DNA from: Siphonodentalium dalli
Lineage: Eukaryota; Mollusca; Scaphopoda; Gadilida; Siphonodentaliidae
Direction: 5' to 3'
DNA: 64,000 nucleotides
Assembly (NCBI GenBank): GCA_032622095.1
Contig: CP136065.1
Location: forward strand, 156,431,577-156,495,576
The first letter of the stretch is position 1. Each line of letters starts with the position of its first letter. Positions 11,341 through 22,462 of this stretch are shown here, piece after piece. The notes under the pieces are model-generated. The model was not told where the DNA came from, made no database searches, and was given only the letters and a program-made list of their open reading frames with translations. Both the position numbers and the translations under genes were made by a program.

Positions 11341-11362
11341 TAGTAGTAGTAATAGTAGTAGT
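11210..11362. repeat. (TAG)n trinucleotide microsatellite
   Basis: About 150 bp of TAG/GTA repeats, with two GTGTATTC interruptions near 11240 and 11264. Poly-Leu, poly-Tyr and poly-Thr reading frames on the minus strand are products of this repeat. Confidence 0.97.
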
Positions 11363-12539
11363 CCATTTGTACAAATGGTAGTGTTCATTCCAAATTGTAT
11401 TACCAAATAATCCTGAGGGATCGGTCAACATTTTTGGGAAGTTTACCAAAGCCACACTCCCACACAAGCTTAAGTTTGATACTGAAACAAAAACATACAA
11501 GGACAGCAAATTTGTTTAATAAATAGAACACTTTGTTGTTGTTTCCGTTAAACGAATTGTATATTGCTGATCTCTTGTCAGGCTTATTCGGTTAGGTGCA
11601 TAGCTCATTATATGGTAACACAAATCGTCCATCTGTAGTCTAGAGTCAAGTTTTCAACTTGCTGAGCAGATGGTTTGTGTGTGCAGTTGATCGATTTTCC
11701 AGTAAAATTACTCTTCTGTGCGACCTTTTATTTGTCAATACATGTGACGTCACGATATGATTTGGCGACTGAACGACAATAAGCCACAACAATCTAAACA
11801 TTGAACATCTTGAAATGCCACATCTTTTCAAATATATAACCAGTACATTCAGAAGAAATTATTATGAACCGTACTCGCAATTTAGCGAAACAACCTTTAT
11901 TTTCACGCTAATTATTGATTAAGATTCATTCTTGCATAGCTGAAGCATTCTGTGGTGTTAAAAAAAATAACAGCATCATTGTTATTCCACATAACCACCA
12001 AAAGAATGCGAGATAATAGTGATGGTTCCTTTGTCTGTACGATTTTTTATTTGCGTTCATTTCGAACTAAAAGCATTAGTCACATATTTCTTTGCGAACC
12101 CGGCAAAGGTGTAGATATTGTGAATAAGTTTTCGCATGTTCCGTGTAATAATTGCTAATATTCATAGACATTGTCTCCATCCGGATATATGTGTGACCAT
12201 ATTCTGTTAGAAGCTTTCCGACCTCGGGGAATCGCCTCGAACTGTTATTCGGGAAACGATGTCAGACCACACCAGACTGCACACCGCTACGCGATAAGCC
12301 CCAACAACGAAAAACAACTCGTTGTCGTGAATGATATCGTCAGTCAATTCAAAATGTTGATTCAATGATGTATGCAGTGCTCCGGGTTAATTTTCTTTTT
12401 ACAAAATATACTTTGATTTTAATCTCGTTATTTACTGGGGTAGAAAACGTGTAGTTAGTGGTTTTATGGTGTCAAATCGGACATGGCATGTGTAAAACTT
12501 GGTTTTCAGTAATATAAGATTATGAGAATGTCAAAACTA
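11363..12539. other. No recognised repeat or gene
   Basis: Contains a higher-GC open frame at 12171-12368 (65 codons) preceded by CATAG, but no donor or motif, so I do not call it an exon. Nothing else is supportable. Confidence 0.35.
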
Positions 12540-12986
12540 CAGTATCAGTCAAAATAAGTGGTATATTAAGCGCGCTATTTTCGCGCCCAATGTCGCAATA
12601 ATATTGCAAGTGGAAACGCTTATAAGCGCGCCGATTGTGATGTTATTGCAATATTATTGCGCTTAATATCGCAATATTTTGCGCTTAATATTGCGACATC
12701 TTGCGCTAAAAATTGTGACATTTGTATATAATTATAGTTTTAAATGCTATATATATACACTATATGTACACTATATGCACAGTATTTATTTAATATAAAT
12801 ATAACACTATCGGGTCTGTATGAAATTTAACGCGATTATAATCGCAATATTTTGCGTTCAATATCGCAATAATAAGCGAGACAGATTTTGGGTATTGCGC
12901 TATAATCCCGCCTTTTTCGAAACTAAGCGCGCTCAATATCGCTATAAAGGCGCGCCTCAATATACCACTTCTTCCGACTGGTATGG
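12540..12986. mobile_element. Tc1/mariner-type MITE, copy 1
   Basis: A 447-bp element with 11-bp inverted ends (CAGTATCAGTC at left; GACTGGTATGG at right) sits between TA dinucleotides at 12538-12539 and 12987-12988. CAGT ends and TA target duplication are usual for the IS630-Tc1-mariner group. The interior is quasi-palindromic and built of GCGC and CGCAATATT motifs, unlike the surrounding DNA. It has no transposase and matches 51961-52441. Confidence 0.85.
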
Positions 12987-13292
12987 TAGTTCTGTTGATT
13001 CCAGTACCACAACACGCTTCTCATATATAGAAGAAAAGCTGGTGCAATCACATTAGACGTCAATTACGGAAATCCGAATAAGAAACGATATGCCGAAAGC
13101 GCCCGCTCATTCCGATTGGCATATGTGAACTATAACATAAACCACGCCTTGAGTCAGCCCACTAACTAGGACTAGACCGTAACAAAACAGAGTCATATAT
13201 ATATATATACAACCAAATCATGAAATGTCTCTCTCCCAACAGGAAGGCCGTGCACGCGAACTCTATATCTATAATAGTATACTGGCGCAAAT

Positions 13293-13490
13293 TCAAACAG
13301 TGCTATATGTCATCGATGAATTGACGGTGTTGTGGTCGCCGTGAACGAGCACGCAACTGTCATATTTGTCCTGAATTGTCCACGGGGAAACAATTGCTTT
13401 CATGGTGTGAGCCTGTGGTAAAATATTGCTAATCTTTCCGTGAGATACATCCGGCAAAGGACGTTTTAGGTTCAAACGCGAACTGGTTAC
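13293..13490 (-). CDS. Candidate terminal exon, unknown protein
   Basis: The minus strand has TTCGGTATACAG then GTAACCAG, a possible acceptor at 13491-13492, followed by 65 open codons to TGA at 13293. The peptide (for example DVSHGKISNILPQAHTMKAI, VLVHGDHNTVNSSMTYSTV) looks like ordinary protein. The frame stays open upstream for 27 more codons, so the acceptor is only one option. A donor-like CCTGGCC then GTAAGT sits at about 13510. Family unknown; no poly(A) signal evaluated. Confidence 0.25.
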   Translation of the reverse strand, partial: VTSSRLNLKRPLPDVSHGKISNILPQAHTMKAIVSPWTIQDKYDSCVLVHGDHNTVNSSMTYSTV

Positions 13491-13579
13491 CTGTATACCG
13501 AAGAACGACTTACGGCCAGGACTAACACCTCGTGGTCCACCCAACCTCCCATGGCACCGCCACCATGGCACGTGGTTTT

Positions 13580-14225
13580 GACTGTTTAGACACTAAATTC
13601 TTGCAAATTGGAGGAATAAGTGTACAATAATAAGTTTGGCGCCTACAACATCAGTCGGTCACGGTTATGCGATAATCGTTCATACGCAAGTCTTACAGTA
13701 TTTAATTTCCCGATAAGTACCAGATGTATATATATACAACTATTTATTATGTCAACTCTTGCGATTAACCAATCAGCGTCGATAAATTGTGACGGTATAT
13801 GAACCCATATTAGGTCAGTGAGCCCTATATGAAATCAATATTAGGTGCTTATCCACCATCTTGTTTTCAGAAACTATGTCGCCTCGGGAATATTGTTGGT
13901 GTATTTTGGCGCCAAGAAAGGGGATATCTGTCGGAAATCATTTTCTGCGAATTTAAAAACATAGTACCATGTACCAAATCCTGCATGCGATATATTTGAG
14001 GAATTTTAAACACTCATAAATTAACTATCAAACTCAACAATTGTCCTACTTCTGGTGATTAGCAATTGACTCAGTGCGTTGACGTTCAACGCCCATGGCG
14101 CGTCACTGTGACGTTACATAAGTTAATGGCCATAGACGACACATTTAACTTACCAAATTACAATAAATATCAGCGACGATTAATTAAAGGGATATGCTGG
14201 ATTTGTCCACTGACATAATAAATAC
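13580..14225. other. No gene; short relative of nearby hairpin motif
   Basis: ATATTAGGTCAGTGAG near 13807 and ATCAATATTAGG near 13835 resemble the arm of the hairpin at 14226-14366. Otherwise nothing recognised. Confidence 0.4.
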
Positions 14226-14366
14226 GTTACAGGACGCTTAGTGGTCGGATATGGTGTCATGTGAGGCTCAGTGAGATCAATATTAGGCTCGACCTACGAC
14301 CGAGCCTAATATTGATCTCACTGAGCCTCACATGACACCACATCCGACCACTAAGTGTCCCGTAAC
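14226..14366. repeat. Hairpin, 66-bp arms with 9-bp loop
   Basis: The left arm (GTTACAGGACGCTTAGTGG to AATATTAGGCTCG) and the right arm (CGAGCCTAATATTGATC to CACTAAGTGTCCCGTAAC) are nearly exact reverse complements around ACCTACGAC. The short length and outer TTAC/GTAA suggest a small foldback MITE. No clear TSD. Confidence 0.9.
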
Positions 14367-14478
14367 TTACTGTTAGCAACATTGTGGCCTATAGCTATAA
14401 TAGGTAAACAGTTACATATGCGTTCCACGAGGTTTGTCAACTGGTCCATATTGAGTGTCAAACTCGAACTCAAACAAA

Positions 14479-15534
14479 CATGTACGTATATTATCACAAG
14501 CAGAAGGATTTAGTATCATGTACATATATTATCACACAGTAGAAGGATGTAGTATCATGTACGTATACTATCACACAGTAGAAGGATTTAGTATCATGTA
14601 TGTATTGTATCACACAGTATAAGGATTTAGTATCATGTACGTATATTATCAGACGGTAGAAGGATTTAGTATCATGTATGTATTGTATCACACAGTAGAA
14701 GGATTTAGTATCATGTACGCATATTATCACACAGTAGAAGGATTTAGTATCATGTACGTATATTATCACACAGTAGAAGGTTTTAGTATCATGTACGTAT
14801 ATTATCACACAGTAGAAGGATTTAGTATCATGTACGTATATTATCACACAGTAGAATGATTTAGTATCATGTACGTATATTATCACACAGTAGAAGGATT
14901 TAGTATCATGTACGTATATTATCACACAGTAGAAGGTTTTAGTATCATGTACGTATATTATCACACAGAAGAACGATTTAGTATCATGTACGTATATTAT
15001 CACACAGAAGAAGGATTTGGTATCATGTACGTATATTATCACACAGTAGATGGCTTTAGTATCATGTACGTATATTGTCATACAGTAGAAGGATTTAGTA
15101 TCATGTACGTATATTATCACAGAGTAGATGGATTTAGTATCATGTACGTATATTATCACACAGTAGATGGATTTAGTATCATGTACGTATATTATCACAC
15201 AGTAGAAGGATTTAGTATCATGTACGTATATTATCGCACAGTAGAATGATTTAGTAGCATGTACGTATATTATCACACAGTAGAATGATTTAGTATCATG
15301 TACGTATATTATCACACAGTAGAAGGATTTAGTATCATGTACGTATATTATCACACAGTAGAAGGATTTAGTATCATGTACGTATATTATCACACAGTAA
15401 AAGGATTTAGTATCATGTACGTATATTATCGCACAGTAGAATGATTTAGTAGCATGTACGTATATTATCACACAGTAGAATGATTTAGTATCATGTACGT
15501 ATATTATCATACAGTAGAAGGATTTAGTATCATA
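14479..15534. repeat. 39-bp minisatellite, ~27 units
   Basis: The unit TTAGTATCATGTACGTATAT plus TATCACACAGTAGAAGGAT is repeated head to tail with a few substitutions per unit (GTAGATGG, GAAGAACG and TTGTATCAC variants). Because 39 is a multiple of three, long frames stay open on both strands: a 338-codon 13-residue repeat on the minus strand, 74 and 126 codons on plus. The frames are a periodicity effect, without flanking gene signals. Confidence 0.97.
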
Positions 15535-15921
15535 CTCGATTTCACAAAGCTATTCTGGTTTAGCCCACATGAACTGCTAACTTAGTTAACTCTCAATTTT
15601 CAATTTATTTATTAATTCCACCCACTTCTATGTGGAACTGGAGATAAATCCGTGACATCTAATGTGTAATCTCACCTTAACAATTCAATGAACGACAGCT
15701 GTTTCACAGATCAGAAAATTGAGCTTTTTGAACTATATATAGAAATTCTTGTTTGTAATGAATAAATCCAGGTATCAGAACGGGAAAGAATTTTACCGCC
15801 TTGCATCTGGAATAGAGTTGTTTATTGTGGAATCCAGAAAAGGCGTGACCGAAGCCACATTTCGTGTTGTCATTCTTGGAAATTGAATATATTTTTATAC
15901 TCTTGAATCCCGTAGAGTTAA

Positions 15922-16239
15922 CCTCTTCGCTGCTAAATGACGTTGTGTGCGGGGCGGTTGACGTTATTGTCATATAACGGGAGCATAACAAGAACAATAA
16001 AACTGACTCAGTTGAAAGGCTGTTATCGTTCAGAATTGTGTAACATCATACACTGTTTGAAACTTCGAGATACAGTTATTCCGATGCACCAATCTCTGAG
16101 TTCCAGTTATGATTAATGACCTACCACTAGTGCTCTGAAATAGGTCCGTAGGTACGGACCATAGGTACTACGGACCATATAGCACACGACCTGCACTTTT
16201 AAGTCCGTAATAGTTACGAACGTCATAGCAGTGAAGAGG
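15922..16239. mobile_element. TTAA-3 family MITE (piggyBac-like)
   Basis: A 318-bp element with inverted ends CCTCTTCGCTGCTAAATGACG (left) and CGTCATAGCAGTGAAGAGG (right). TTAA lies on both sides (15918-15921, 16240-16243). A TTAA target with CCT-type ends is the piggyBac pattern. Non-autonomous. Confidence 0.8.
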
Positions 16240-16243
16240 TTAA

Positions 16244-17497
16244 GCTTCCTCGGCGTTCTATCGTTACTGTTACAGTCAGTTACAATATCTACTACTTCCT
16301 TTCTCTGTCACCGGCTGGGTATACTAGTCTGCGGTTTCTATATTTAGCGCGGGGCTTTCCAAACAAAATAGCGAAAACCGATCACCACAATGTCAAATTT
16401 CCTGTGCTTTGAGAACAATTCCAGCACTAAAAACTTAATGACAGAATGGAGGATCAGAGCGGTAGTTTTGTTGACGATTTTCGCAAGCAACTCGTCAAAA
16501 TTGGAGCAAATTATTGGGTCTGACTTGCCATGCGTGTTGTCGGGTCATTGTCGTCCATGTGCGTTCTGACTTGTGTGTGGATAAAATAACCGGAGAACCA
16601 AATCACGCCCTTTCGAAATATAGTTCTTTGGTTGTAGTGGGACTTTTCAAACTTAAGGTTCAAAATTTACACAAATTTTGTTCGATGTTTTGTGTGCTTG
16701 ACAAGAGCAGCATGTTGCTCTGATCGCTTAGTATATATTTTAATATCGCGGAAGTCCACCAAATGTGGATAAAATGTCGCCGATAGCAGCGGTCTTACCG
16801 AGTCATCAAGGGAGGTAGACCCTGCATGGAAATTTAGTCAGTTACGGCGAGCCGAGAAAAAAAAGAGCTTTAGCTCTAAAAGTACCTATAATTACATGTA
16901 TAAGATAAAGTTCCAAACTCCCGAAAAGGAGAACGTCGTTATTTCCACAAGAAGGTGATCAGAAATGCAACATTGGTGTCTTCGTCATAAATGGTGTTTC
17001 GAGTTTGTCGGCCACGACTAAAATTCTAAACCTGGTAAACTGCATATTGTAAAGGTAAATGTCTGACCTTCAAAACCGCCATACATTATATATTCTGGTA
17101 TAGAAGAGTTACAAATAGTTATAGTTTTATCATGGTGTCAAGATATATTGGAAAAGGAAACTTCAATAAGGACCAACCGTGTTAAACATTTTTATAACTT
17201 TATTTACATATTAACTTGAAGATACAAAAACATATAGTCATACGTTCATAAAGTATATTAACACGTGTTAACATGATAATATCAATTAGAAATATCAATC
17301 AAATATAAAGGGATTGGGTGGGTGGTGGGGGTGCTCATTTGTTTTTCACGATAAATTCGCGTATGTGGTATGCTCTTTTAACAGTTAACTTAGTGGACGA
17401 TTCTCGTGCGTTGCCTCTAATGACATGAAGTAAAATAAATCAAGAAGTAAGTTAAGTAAATAGTATTGTACGGTATCATGTTCTTTTTGTATGCAAA
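16244..17497. other. No recognised gene
   Basis: AT-rich sequence with a small hairpin (GAGCTTTAGCTC, 16865) and a G-rich stretch near 17305. The 69-codon frame at 16514 has no motif. Confidence 0.4.
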
Positions 17498-18335
17498 CAA
17501 AAAATAGACGTACTTTAGATTTGATGTATAATACTTTGTTTTACCATTAATGGACTATGGTGATATCATATGGGATAATGAACCAGCGAACCTCATCAAA
17601 AATCTGGATGATCTACATTATGATGGAGCACGAATTGTTAGTGGCCTCAGCAAATCTGTCTCAAACGTAAATTTACTACGTGAACTCGGATGGAATACCC
17701 TCTCACAACGTCGAGAATGGCACAAGTTACGCATCACATACCGAATAATGACACGAAACGCACCCCATATATATTGGATAAAATCCCCGCAAGAAAAGGA
17801 GAAATAACTAAACATAGATATGAATTTAGAAACCCTAGTTACGTTCGAAATTTTACACCTGGTTCTCAACATACAAACTGTAGTATCTTCCTTTCAATGG
17901 TTTCGATCTGGAATAGTCTGGAGAAAGTAGCTCAACAATGTAACTCGATCCCCATATTTTCAAATATTGTAAACCCCCTATTGTAGACATTGAGACCACC
18001 ACATTCATACTGTATAGGAAGAAGAAGAGATAACATTTTACTATGAAGACTTCGAAATAGAGGTAGTGATTTGAACGGAGACAAACTCAAAAAAAAAAAA
18101 TTTAATCCTAAATGTAATTGTGGATACAAAATCGAAGGTGCTGATCACTTTCTGTTTACTTGTCCTCTTTATTTAAATGAAAGAGCTATACTGGAAGAAA
18201 TAATAGCTGGCATTGGACTACATATTGTCCATTCTGCAGATTTACTTTGCGGATCACCACTGATTTCCCATAACGAAAACTGTATCCTATTCACAGCTGT
18301 ACAGAAATACATTATCATCTCACTGTTTTTGTAAT
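17498..18335 (+). pseudogene. LINE ORF2 3' fragment (RT C-terminal region)
   Basis: Successive frames encode the end of a non-LTR retrotransposon ORF2: NRRTLDLMYNT (17498), then LPLMDYGDIIWDN with GARIVSGLSK and LRELGWNTLSQRREWHKL (to about 17760), then the segment IFLSMVSIWNSLEKVA in another frame, then DLNGDKLKKKKFNPKCNCG with ADHFLFTCPLYLNERAIL (18064-18190). The DYGD-IWDN and W-SLP-type motifs and the C-terminal C-x-C-x(n)-H-x4-C cluster are typical of mollusc LINE proteins. Three or more frameshifts are present and the 5' part with the RT active site is missing, as in a 5'-truncated insertion. Confidence 0.8.
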
Positions 18336-18662
18336 GAAAATATTCATTGGAATAGTACACCACCAACTGATTCTACATAATCACATTTATTACCTGCATA
18401 CTTTATACGCCGATTCAATACCTTACCCTATCTCCTGAACCAACCTGTTATATAAAAACAAAGAGCTTTACTTTTGCATGAATATTGAACAATCGGCATT
18501 AAATTTTAGTTCGTGTCTTATATTAGGGGAGAGGAGCGTTTCCTACGTTGAAATAACTTGTGTTCCGATCCCCATTGTACCCCCATCATCTTGTTCTGTT
18601 GTTACAGCTCGTGTATTATTGGTTTATTATGTTAATGTTTGGAATGTTCAATAAAATATGGA
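18336..18662 (+). repeat. Probable 3' UTR of the LINE fragment
   Basis: Non-coding sequence follows the ORF2 stop and ends around CAATAAAATATGGAATG (18650-18665), which holds an AATAAA-like signal. I infer it belongs to the LINE because it directly follows ORF2 in the same orientation. Confidence 0.45.
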
Positions 18663-18984
18663 ATGAACAAAAAACTCCAGCCCTCAAATTGGCCTCAATA
18701 CATCTAGTTGCGTACATGTAAGTGAATGACATGGAACCTATGTGGCCATTCATTCGAGGTTTTACTTTCCAGATACATGACTGTATCAGCTTTCCAAATA
18801 ACAAGTTTACCACGGTTTGATTATCATCAGGCACACACAAGTCAATTACCACTAACGACGATGGTCGTGAGTAATCAATCATTTTTTTATTTACCTGCAT
18901 GCTGGGTGGAAATTGGCTTCGAAAATCTTTACTTATTTGCTATCAATTAGCCATATCTAAGTATACTAGCTTGATTGATAGCAT

Positions 18985-19290
18985 ATGTGTATCAGATATT
19001 TCAAGCCATTTCCAACACAAGGAAGTCATTTGACAAGACCAACTCATTAATTTGTCATCACATGTAGACCATGTGAGTATCATATGGCAAATACGATCAC
19101 AGTTGTGGTCCCAGTGTAGATCATATTAGTAGCATATGGCATGCACATATATACGATCACAGTTGTGGTCCCAGAGATATAAGACGATGCTATATAGTCT
19201 ATACTGATTTATCGTAATAATAAAACATCAATGCTGCTGTTATGTGGTGTTCCGTGATGCGCAGGAGTGCAGTTATGGTTCTGAAGTATG
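18985..19290 (+). repeat. Diverged direct repeat G, copy 1
   Basis: Shares ordered blocks with 20150-20410: AGGAAGTCA, CTAATTAATTT-like, ACGATCACA, CCAGAGA and TAATAAAACATCAA-GCTGCTG. Inside this copy, TACGATCACAGTTGTGGTCCC is itself repeated (near 19092 and 19153). Non-coding; class unknown. Confidence 0.5.
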
Positions 19291-19737
19291 ATGGAATTTA
19301 TTATTTTCCACGACATGATGTTGATAAAGGCCAGTTGGCCGAAATTAAAGAGTGTTAATTGATACTGTGACTTTATGACTTTGAGAAGTATGTCCGTGGC
19401 ATGCACAGTCTGAATAAATGGATACCGCGTATTTATCGACATATATAAGCTTATACTCGGAACCGCAGGCAGGGACGTTACAAAAGCGAGCACAATTTCA
19501 GGCTTCAAGTCCCCACGGGTCTCTAAAGTATAATGCATGTAGTTGTAATGACGTTGATTGCAATCAATACAAAATAAACATTGGGAAACTCTAAATGTTA
19601 AGCACTTAGTTGTCCTCCAATCGCATTTGTCGTATGAATTTCGTTTACATGTATGCATGTATGTATGAGTAAACAGCTATGTCTAAACCATACCCAAATG
19701 TTTGGTTTGCATGCATGCATGGTTGGCCAACATATCC

Positions 19738-20083
19738 TCGCGGAAATACGCACATAATCGACCTATAATGTGAAATAGGTACACAATGTTATTATTTGAT
19801 TCTGGAATAAGAAGATAGTGAACATTTACCCGTTATTTCGTTTTATAGCACGGGCCATAGAGAAAACACCTTACATCTGAAAAGTCGTGAGTTGGCTCAT
19901 TTGTGTCATTGTCCACACACAATCTGCTTAGAATTACCTAATTTTGAGTCGATAATATGACTAAAATGTTCTAATTTTCAGCATATTATCGACTCAAATT
20001 GAGGTGATTCTAAGCAGATTATCTACCTAGAACAAGATTTATTTTCAGTAGATAAATGTTCCGGTTTTCGGGAGAACAGGCTG
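19738..20083. mobile_element. CAAC-end MITE, copy 1
   Basis: The ends are CAACATATCCTCGCGGAAATA and GGAGAACAGGCTG (reverse complement CAGCCTGTTCTCC). The centre is a hairpin: AATCTGCTTAGAATTACC against the reverse complement of TGATTCTAAGCAGATT, around GAGTCGATAATATG. It is related to 30906-31273 over its length. Flanks (GGTTGGC, GGTGGTC) are only loosely similar. No coding content. Confidence 0.65.
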
Positions 20084-20149
20084 GGTGGTCGGAACTTTAA
20101 CGAAATCTTTATAATTGTGTGTCAAATCGGATGGGCCATAAACAAGCAT

Positions 20150-20410
20150 GGCTTATATAGCGTATTTGCATACCAAGTTTCATGCCAAGTCCAATACTAG
20201 GAAGTCAATCAGCAAGAGCAACTAATTAATTTATAGTTATATTGGACACATGCAGAACAGGTGAGTAGTATTATACAGCACCGTGCCACGTGCGATCACA
20301 TTTGTAGATCCAGAGAATGCTAAAGATTTTCCGTAATAAAACATCAACGCTGCTGGGCCTGTTTTACCATGTTCCATGATACGCGGCAGTGCAATGACTG
20401 CAAGCCTGTT
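20150..20410 (+). repeat. Diverged direct repeat G, copy 2
   Basis: Counterpart of 18985-19290. It ends near CAAGCCTGTTCTCCC (20401), which resembles the end of the CAAC-end MITE family. Confidence 0.45.
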
Positions 20411-21092
20411 CTCCCAGTCAACAACGTTCACTAAAAACCACCCAATCGGATCAGTTTATCATAGTCGATAAAATAGCGCCGATAAGCTAGTAAACCTCCC
20501 AACACAGCCGACGACCACTCGCGCGGGAAACCTGAATGGTTTTATCGGAGACTCCGTATGCTTCTCTGTTCATCGGCCGCCGAGGTGCGATCTAAATCGT
20601 GTCCGATATATAGATATCTAATGGTTATCTAACTGGGAATTACTGTGATTTTTTCCGAGGAAATGTACCACTGAAATTATTTTTCTGGTCGCCGACGAAC
20701 TAAAATCTGGTAAGTTTGAGTAACTACCCGTGTTGAACCTTTATATATATTGAGTGGTATAGGTGTTTGGAGTTGGGTATATTGTACATACGTACGTGTA
20801 GATTACGGTTCATTTCAATGATGTGATCCGTGCAGTAAATACATTCGGTTATAATTGTATGTGATTTGGTGGAGGCAGGCATGACATATGCTTATAATCT
20901 GCGCGTATTGTTTTTTTTCATCACAGAAATTGCCATTTTACGAATGGAATGGAACATTGAGATATACGTCCCTCAACTCAGATTTTCGATATCGGAGTTC
21001 TTCAAAAAACTTAAGGAATGTGTTCATAAAATAGAATGTTACTTGGCGGAAATAAGCTGTTATCTGGAGGAAAATATTAATTCTATAAATGT
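20411..21092. other. No recognised gene
   Basis: The 106-codon frame at 20866-21186 runs from unique DNA into a TTAA-2 remnant and shows no motif. Nothing supportable. Confidence 0.4.
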
Positions 21093-21311
21093 GAAACCTT
21101 TTTATACAAAATACTCATTGACGATTAGTTTCCTTAGGAAATGTTCAGATAATAAGATTAACACGTTTATTGAAACAATTGTCTGAACATGTCACTCTTT
21201 CTGTACGTGTATGATCTGTCATCTGCTTTTCCCTGAAGCCCCTCCAAATGAACAGCCCATTACAATGTTCACTGAGTGGGGGAATCCATTTAGTATAGAC
21301 AGGGTTATTAG
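21093..21311. mobile_element. Degenerate TTAA-2 family MITE
   Basis: The right end GGAATCCATTTAGTATAGACAG (21280-21301) matches the family TIR. The left end (CTTTTTATACAAAATACTCATT) is its decayed partner. The interior shares GGAAATGTTCAGATAATAAG with members at 54982 and 56808. Confidence 0.6.
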
Positions 21312-21544
21312 GCATGCCAGTTTCACGTCAGGGTGCATATACGACCTACGTAATGAGATTTGAAATATTGCCAAGATTATCTCTGATATAATCTCTTTAA
21401 AAATACCATCATTTTTTTAATAACGGGCTTCTACGCTTCATAAATGGGGAGGTTTAGATTGAGCAAAACTTCTAACGTCGCCGGCAAGCATAACATACTA
21501 TACTTCTCTGTGAACGAGGCGGGAATGTATCACCCCGTAGTGTG

Positions 21545-21768
21545 TATCCCGAAATTTAGTTTGTTCCGTTTCGCCTGTATCTGCCGGAAAGAACATTCCG
21601 GGAGATTGAAAATGTATCGATCTATAGTTTGAGCACGTTTTTTTTTCTTCCAATAATGATTTTGCATATGCTCAAAAACGTGTTCAAACATTAGATCGAT
21701 ACATTTTCAATTTCCCGGAATGTTCTTTCCGGTAGTTACAGGCGAAACGAAACAAAATAAATTCCAGT
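21545..21768. repeat. Hairpin, ~90-bp arms
   Basis: GCCGGAAAGAACATTCCGGG through GAAAATGTATCGATCTA and GAGCACG (about 21581-21637) is mirrored by CGTGTTCAAACATTAGATCG through CCCGGAATGTTCTTTCCGG (21679-21733). The arms extend outward through GTTTCGCCTGTA. Probable foldback MITE. Confidence 0.8.
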
Positions 21769-21966
21769 ATACCACAAGTGTAGTCATCCAGCAAAGCTCT
21801 ATTCCCAAAACTAAGTCCGTGCCACAAAACACAACGATATAATTTTTTGTCAACGACACACAGTATTAAATAAGGCTATTCGTTTATAACAATTCTCACT
21901 CGGTGTTTATGAACATAAAAAAATTGCTATGCGATTGGTCACGATCTCCCACCACATGCATGTTAA

Positions 21967-22458
21967 AGGTACGGTTGGCCTTGGCGGTGGGTATCCTGTG
22001 AAAATATTTCCACCCGTCAAAAACCGCCACAAACAGAAAGAACATCAAAATGTAGAGACTTTGTCCGTATACAATTAAGAAATATCGCATAAACAGTATG
22101 TTATTGTCAAATGTTTGGCCATTGTTATGTAAACAAAAGCATAAAAAGTTACTTTTCTGGTGTTTGTTTATATTATGATGGTAAACATAAAGAGCGTTCT
22201 TTGTTGGTGAATTCCTGATATGGAACTAATAAAGAGCGTTTATGCCATTTGTGTGTGATTAGCCAGTAGCATTGTGCTGTCTTCTGTAACACAATCAGGC
22301 TCTTGCTTAGGTAAAATATAGTAGGTCTTTATGATAACATGCTGTTTACGTGATGGTCATGGTATATATGAACGAAACTGTATGCGTTTTAATGTGTTTC
22401 TGTTTACGGTGATTAGAACAAATATGAATATTTTCGACAACTAAGGCATCACGTGCCT
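21967..22458. mobile_element. TTAA-1 family element, copy 1
   Basis: A 492-bp element with short inverted ends AGGTACGG and ACGTGCCT, flanked by TTAA (21963-21966 and 22459-22462). It is nearly identical along its length to 40856-41349, with diverged relatives at 34883-35400 and 54334-54870. The TTAA flanks suggest piggyBac-type mobilisation. No transposase. Confidence 0.8.
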
Positions 22459-22462
22459 TTAA

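Noticed and set aside
11122-11509. Poly-Leu/poly-Tyr/poly-Thr proteins
   Set aside because: Three reading frames of a (TAG)n microsatellite.
12171-12368. 65-codon higher-GC frame as an exon
   Set aside because: Weak acceptor only (CATAG), no donor and no recognisable protein.
14494-15510. 338-codon minus-strand frame of 13-residue repeats as a structural protein
   Set aside because: It is the translation of a 39-bp minisatellite that is open on both strands, with no gene signals around it.
14479-15534. CRISPR-like array
   Set aside because: Units are contiguous tandem repeats with no unique spacers, in a eukaryotic sequence.
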